Source of the DNA: an uncultured Clostridia bacterium
Lineage (GTDB): Bacteria > Bacillota > Clostridia > Oscillospirales > Ruminococcaceae
Direction: 5' to 3'
DNA: 5,652 nt
Assembly: GCA_937901805.1 (NCBI GenBank)
Contig: CALDJI010000331.1
Location: 1-5,652, forward strand
Shown here: positions 5,068 to 5,652 of the stretch, in pieces
Layout of the letters: each line of letters begins with the position of its first letter
Position numbering within the stretch: the first letter of the stretch is position 1
Notes under the pieces: model-generated
Told to the model about the DNA's origin: nothing
Database searches by the model: none
Seen by the model: only the letters and a program-made list of their open reading frames with translations
Made by a program: the position numbers and the translations under genes

Positions 5068-5652
5068 AGCAGTTTGTCCTCCTATCTTCATCTGAAAAGG
5101 CTGCGTAAAAAACTCAAAGTTGGGATTGCGTTAAATCATAAAAAGGATTGGAAACAAGGCGCTCTGTTTCATTGGATAGAATTCCCCTGTTTTCTGGTTT
5201 TGTTCGGTGTCTGGCTGTTTTTGATTTATTCTATCGGATACCGGGATTACTCCGGCGCAGATGAAATCCCGATACAGGAATATACGCAGCCGCTTCCCTT
5301 TGCCACGCTGTCCGATATCAGGCCGGATGGAAAATTTTCTTATGATCACTCTCTGGGGCTTTCCAATAAAATCACTGTGAAATCTGACCTAATCGCTCCT
5401 GTTGCTATCAATTTACTGGAAGATGGGCAAATCATCCTGAAAGACGGAACCGTTTTGGATGGTGGGTTAATGATCGAATATTATCGCGCAGCGTCCCCCC
5501 TATTTACCCGGGAAATCTTTCGGGAATTACATGCACGCGATAAAAGAGCAAAAAAATACCAGCCGCTTCCACTGTCTTTGGATGGTATTGAGGAAGGCGC
5601 TGCCTATTCCACTATATTCCCTGCTGTTTTACTGAGAAAAGGACAAGAAGTT
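5068..5652 (+). pseudogene. Downstream part of the DUF2812 membrane-protein gene after the nonsense codon (runs off window)
   Basis: The frame of the DUF2812 gene remains open for 195 codons from the TGA to the right edge with no further stop. It reads as the natural continuation: a short basic loop (LKRLRKKLKVG), a third membrane span (about WIEFPCFLVLFGVWLFLIYS, upstream of 5240), then a mixed hydrophilic region with TLSDIRPDG and LLEDGQIILKDGTVLDGG that looks like a folded domain on the far side of the membrane. No ribosome binding site or good start near 5068 suggests independent translation. DUF2812 proteins with a C-terminal membrane part are normally longer than 177 residues, consistent with one gene split by a point mutation, TGG or CGA to TGA being the simplest. 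Confidence 0.75.

Noticed and set aside
4695..5108. Plus-strand open frame of 137 codons inside the DUF2812 gene
   Set aside because: It is a +1 shadow of the DUF2812 frame with no ribosome binding site. The real family motifs are in the other frame.

Overview
The window looks like chromosomal DNA of a low-to-medium GC Gram-positive bacterium, most likely of the class Clostridia. The basis is AT-rich spacers, strong AGGAGG-type ribosome binding sites, consensus sigma-A-like promoters, and a PadR regulator paired with a DUF2812-type membrane protein, a combination typical of Firmicutes. The species cannot be named from this sequence.

Region 1 (1-2050) is a restriction-modification locus. The 3' part of an N6-adenine DNA methyltransferase gene (C-terminal part of the methylase fold plus the target-recognition region) runs rightward off the left edge. 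It meets head-on a leftward gene (1214-1930) that I infer to be its cognate restriction endonuclease. The two stop codons are about 24 bp apart, around an imperfect hairpin. Immediately upstream of the presumed endonuclease lies a 34-codon remnant that reads like the C-terminal end of an XRE/Cro-type helix-turn-helix regulator, possibly the leftover of a controller gene.

Region 2 (2022-4054) is an alkylation-damage repair operon. It encodes an AlkA-type HhH-GPD DNA glycosylase and an Ogt/MGMT-type O6-alkylguanine-DNA alkyltransferase. A class I SAM-dependent methyltransferase gene follows, overlapping ogt by ATGA. This last gene is broken: three separate one-base deletions shift the frame 0 to 2 to 1 and back to 0, and a motif I glycine appears to be replaced by Asp. 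A clear intrinsic terminator closes the operon. The operon promoter shares its -10 region with a leftward promoter serving the restriction gene.

Region 3 (4137-5652) is an autoregulated-looking PadR module. A perfect consensus promoter (TTGACA, 17 bp, TATAAT) is overlaid by a 48-bp near-perfect palindrome made of two overlapping 17-bp operator-like units. PadR follows, then an overlapping DUF2812 membrane-protein gene. The DUF2812 frame is split by a single in-frame TGA at 5065-5067 but stays open for 195 more codons to the window edge, so it is probably a recent nonsense allele.

No tRNA, rRNA, CRISPR array or insertion sequence was seen. The most notable observations are the PadR palindrome, the two different modes of gene decay and the regulator remnant in front of the restriction gene. 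I do not see proof of a wholly new system.
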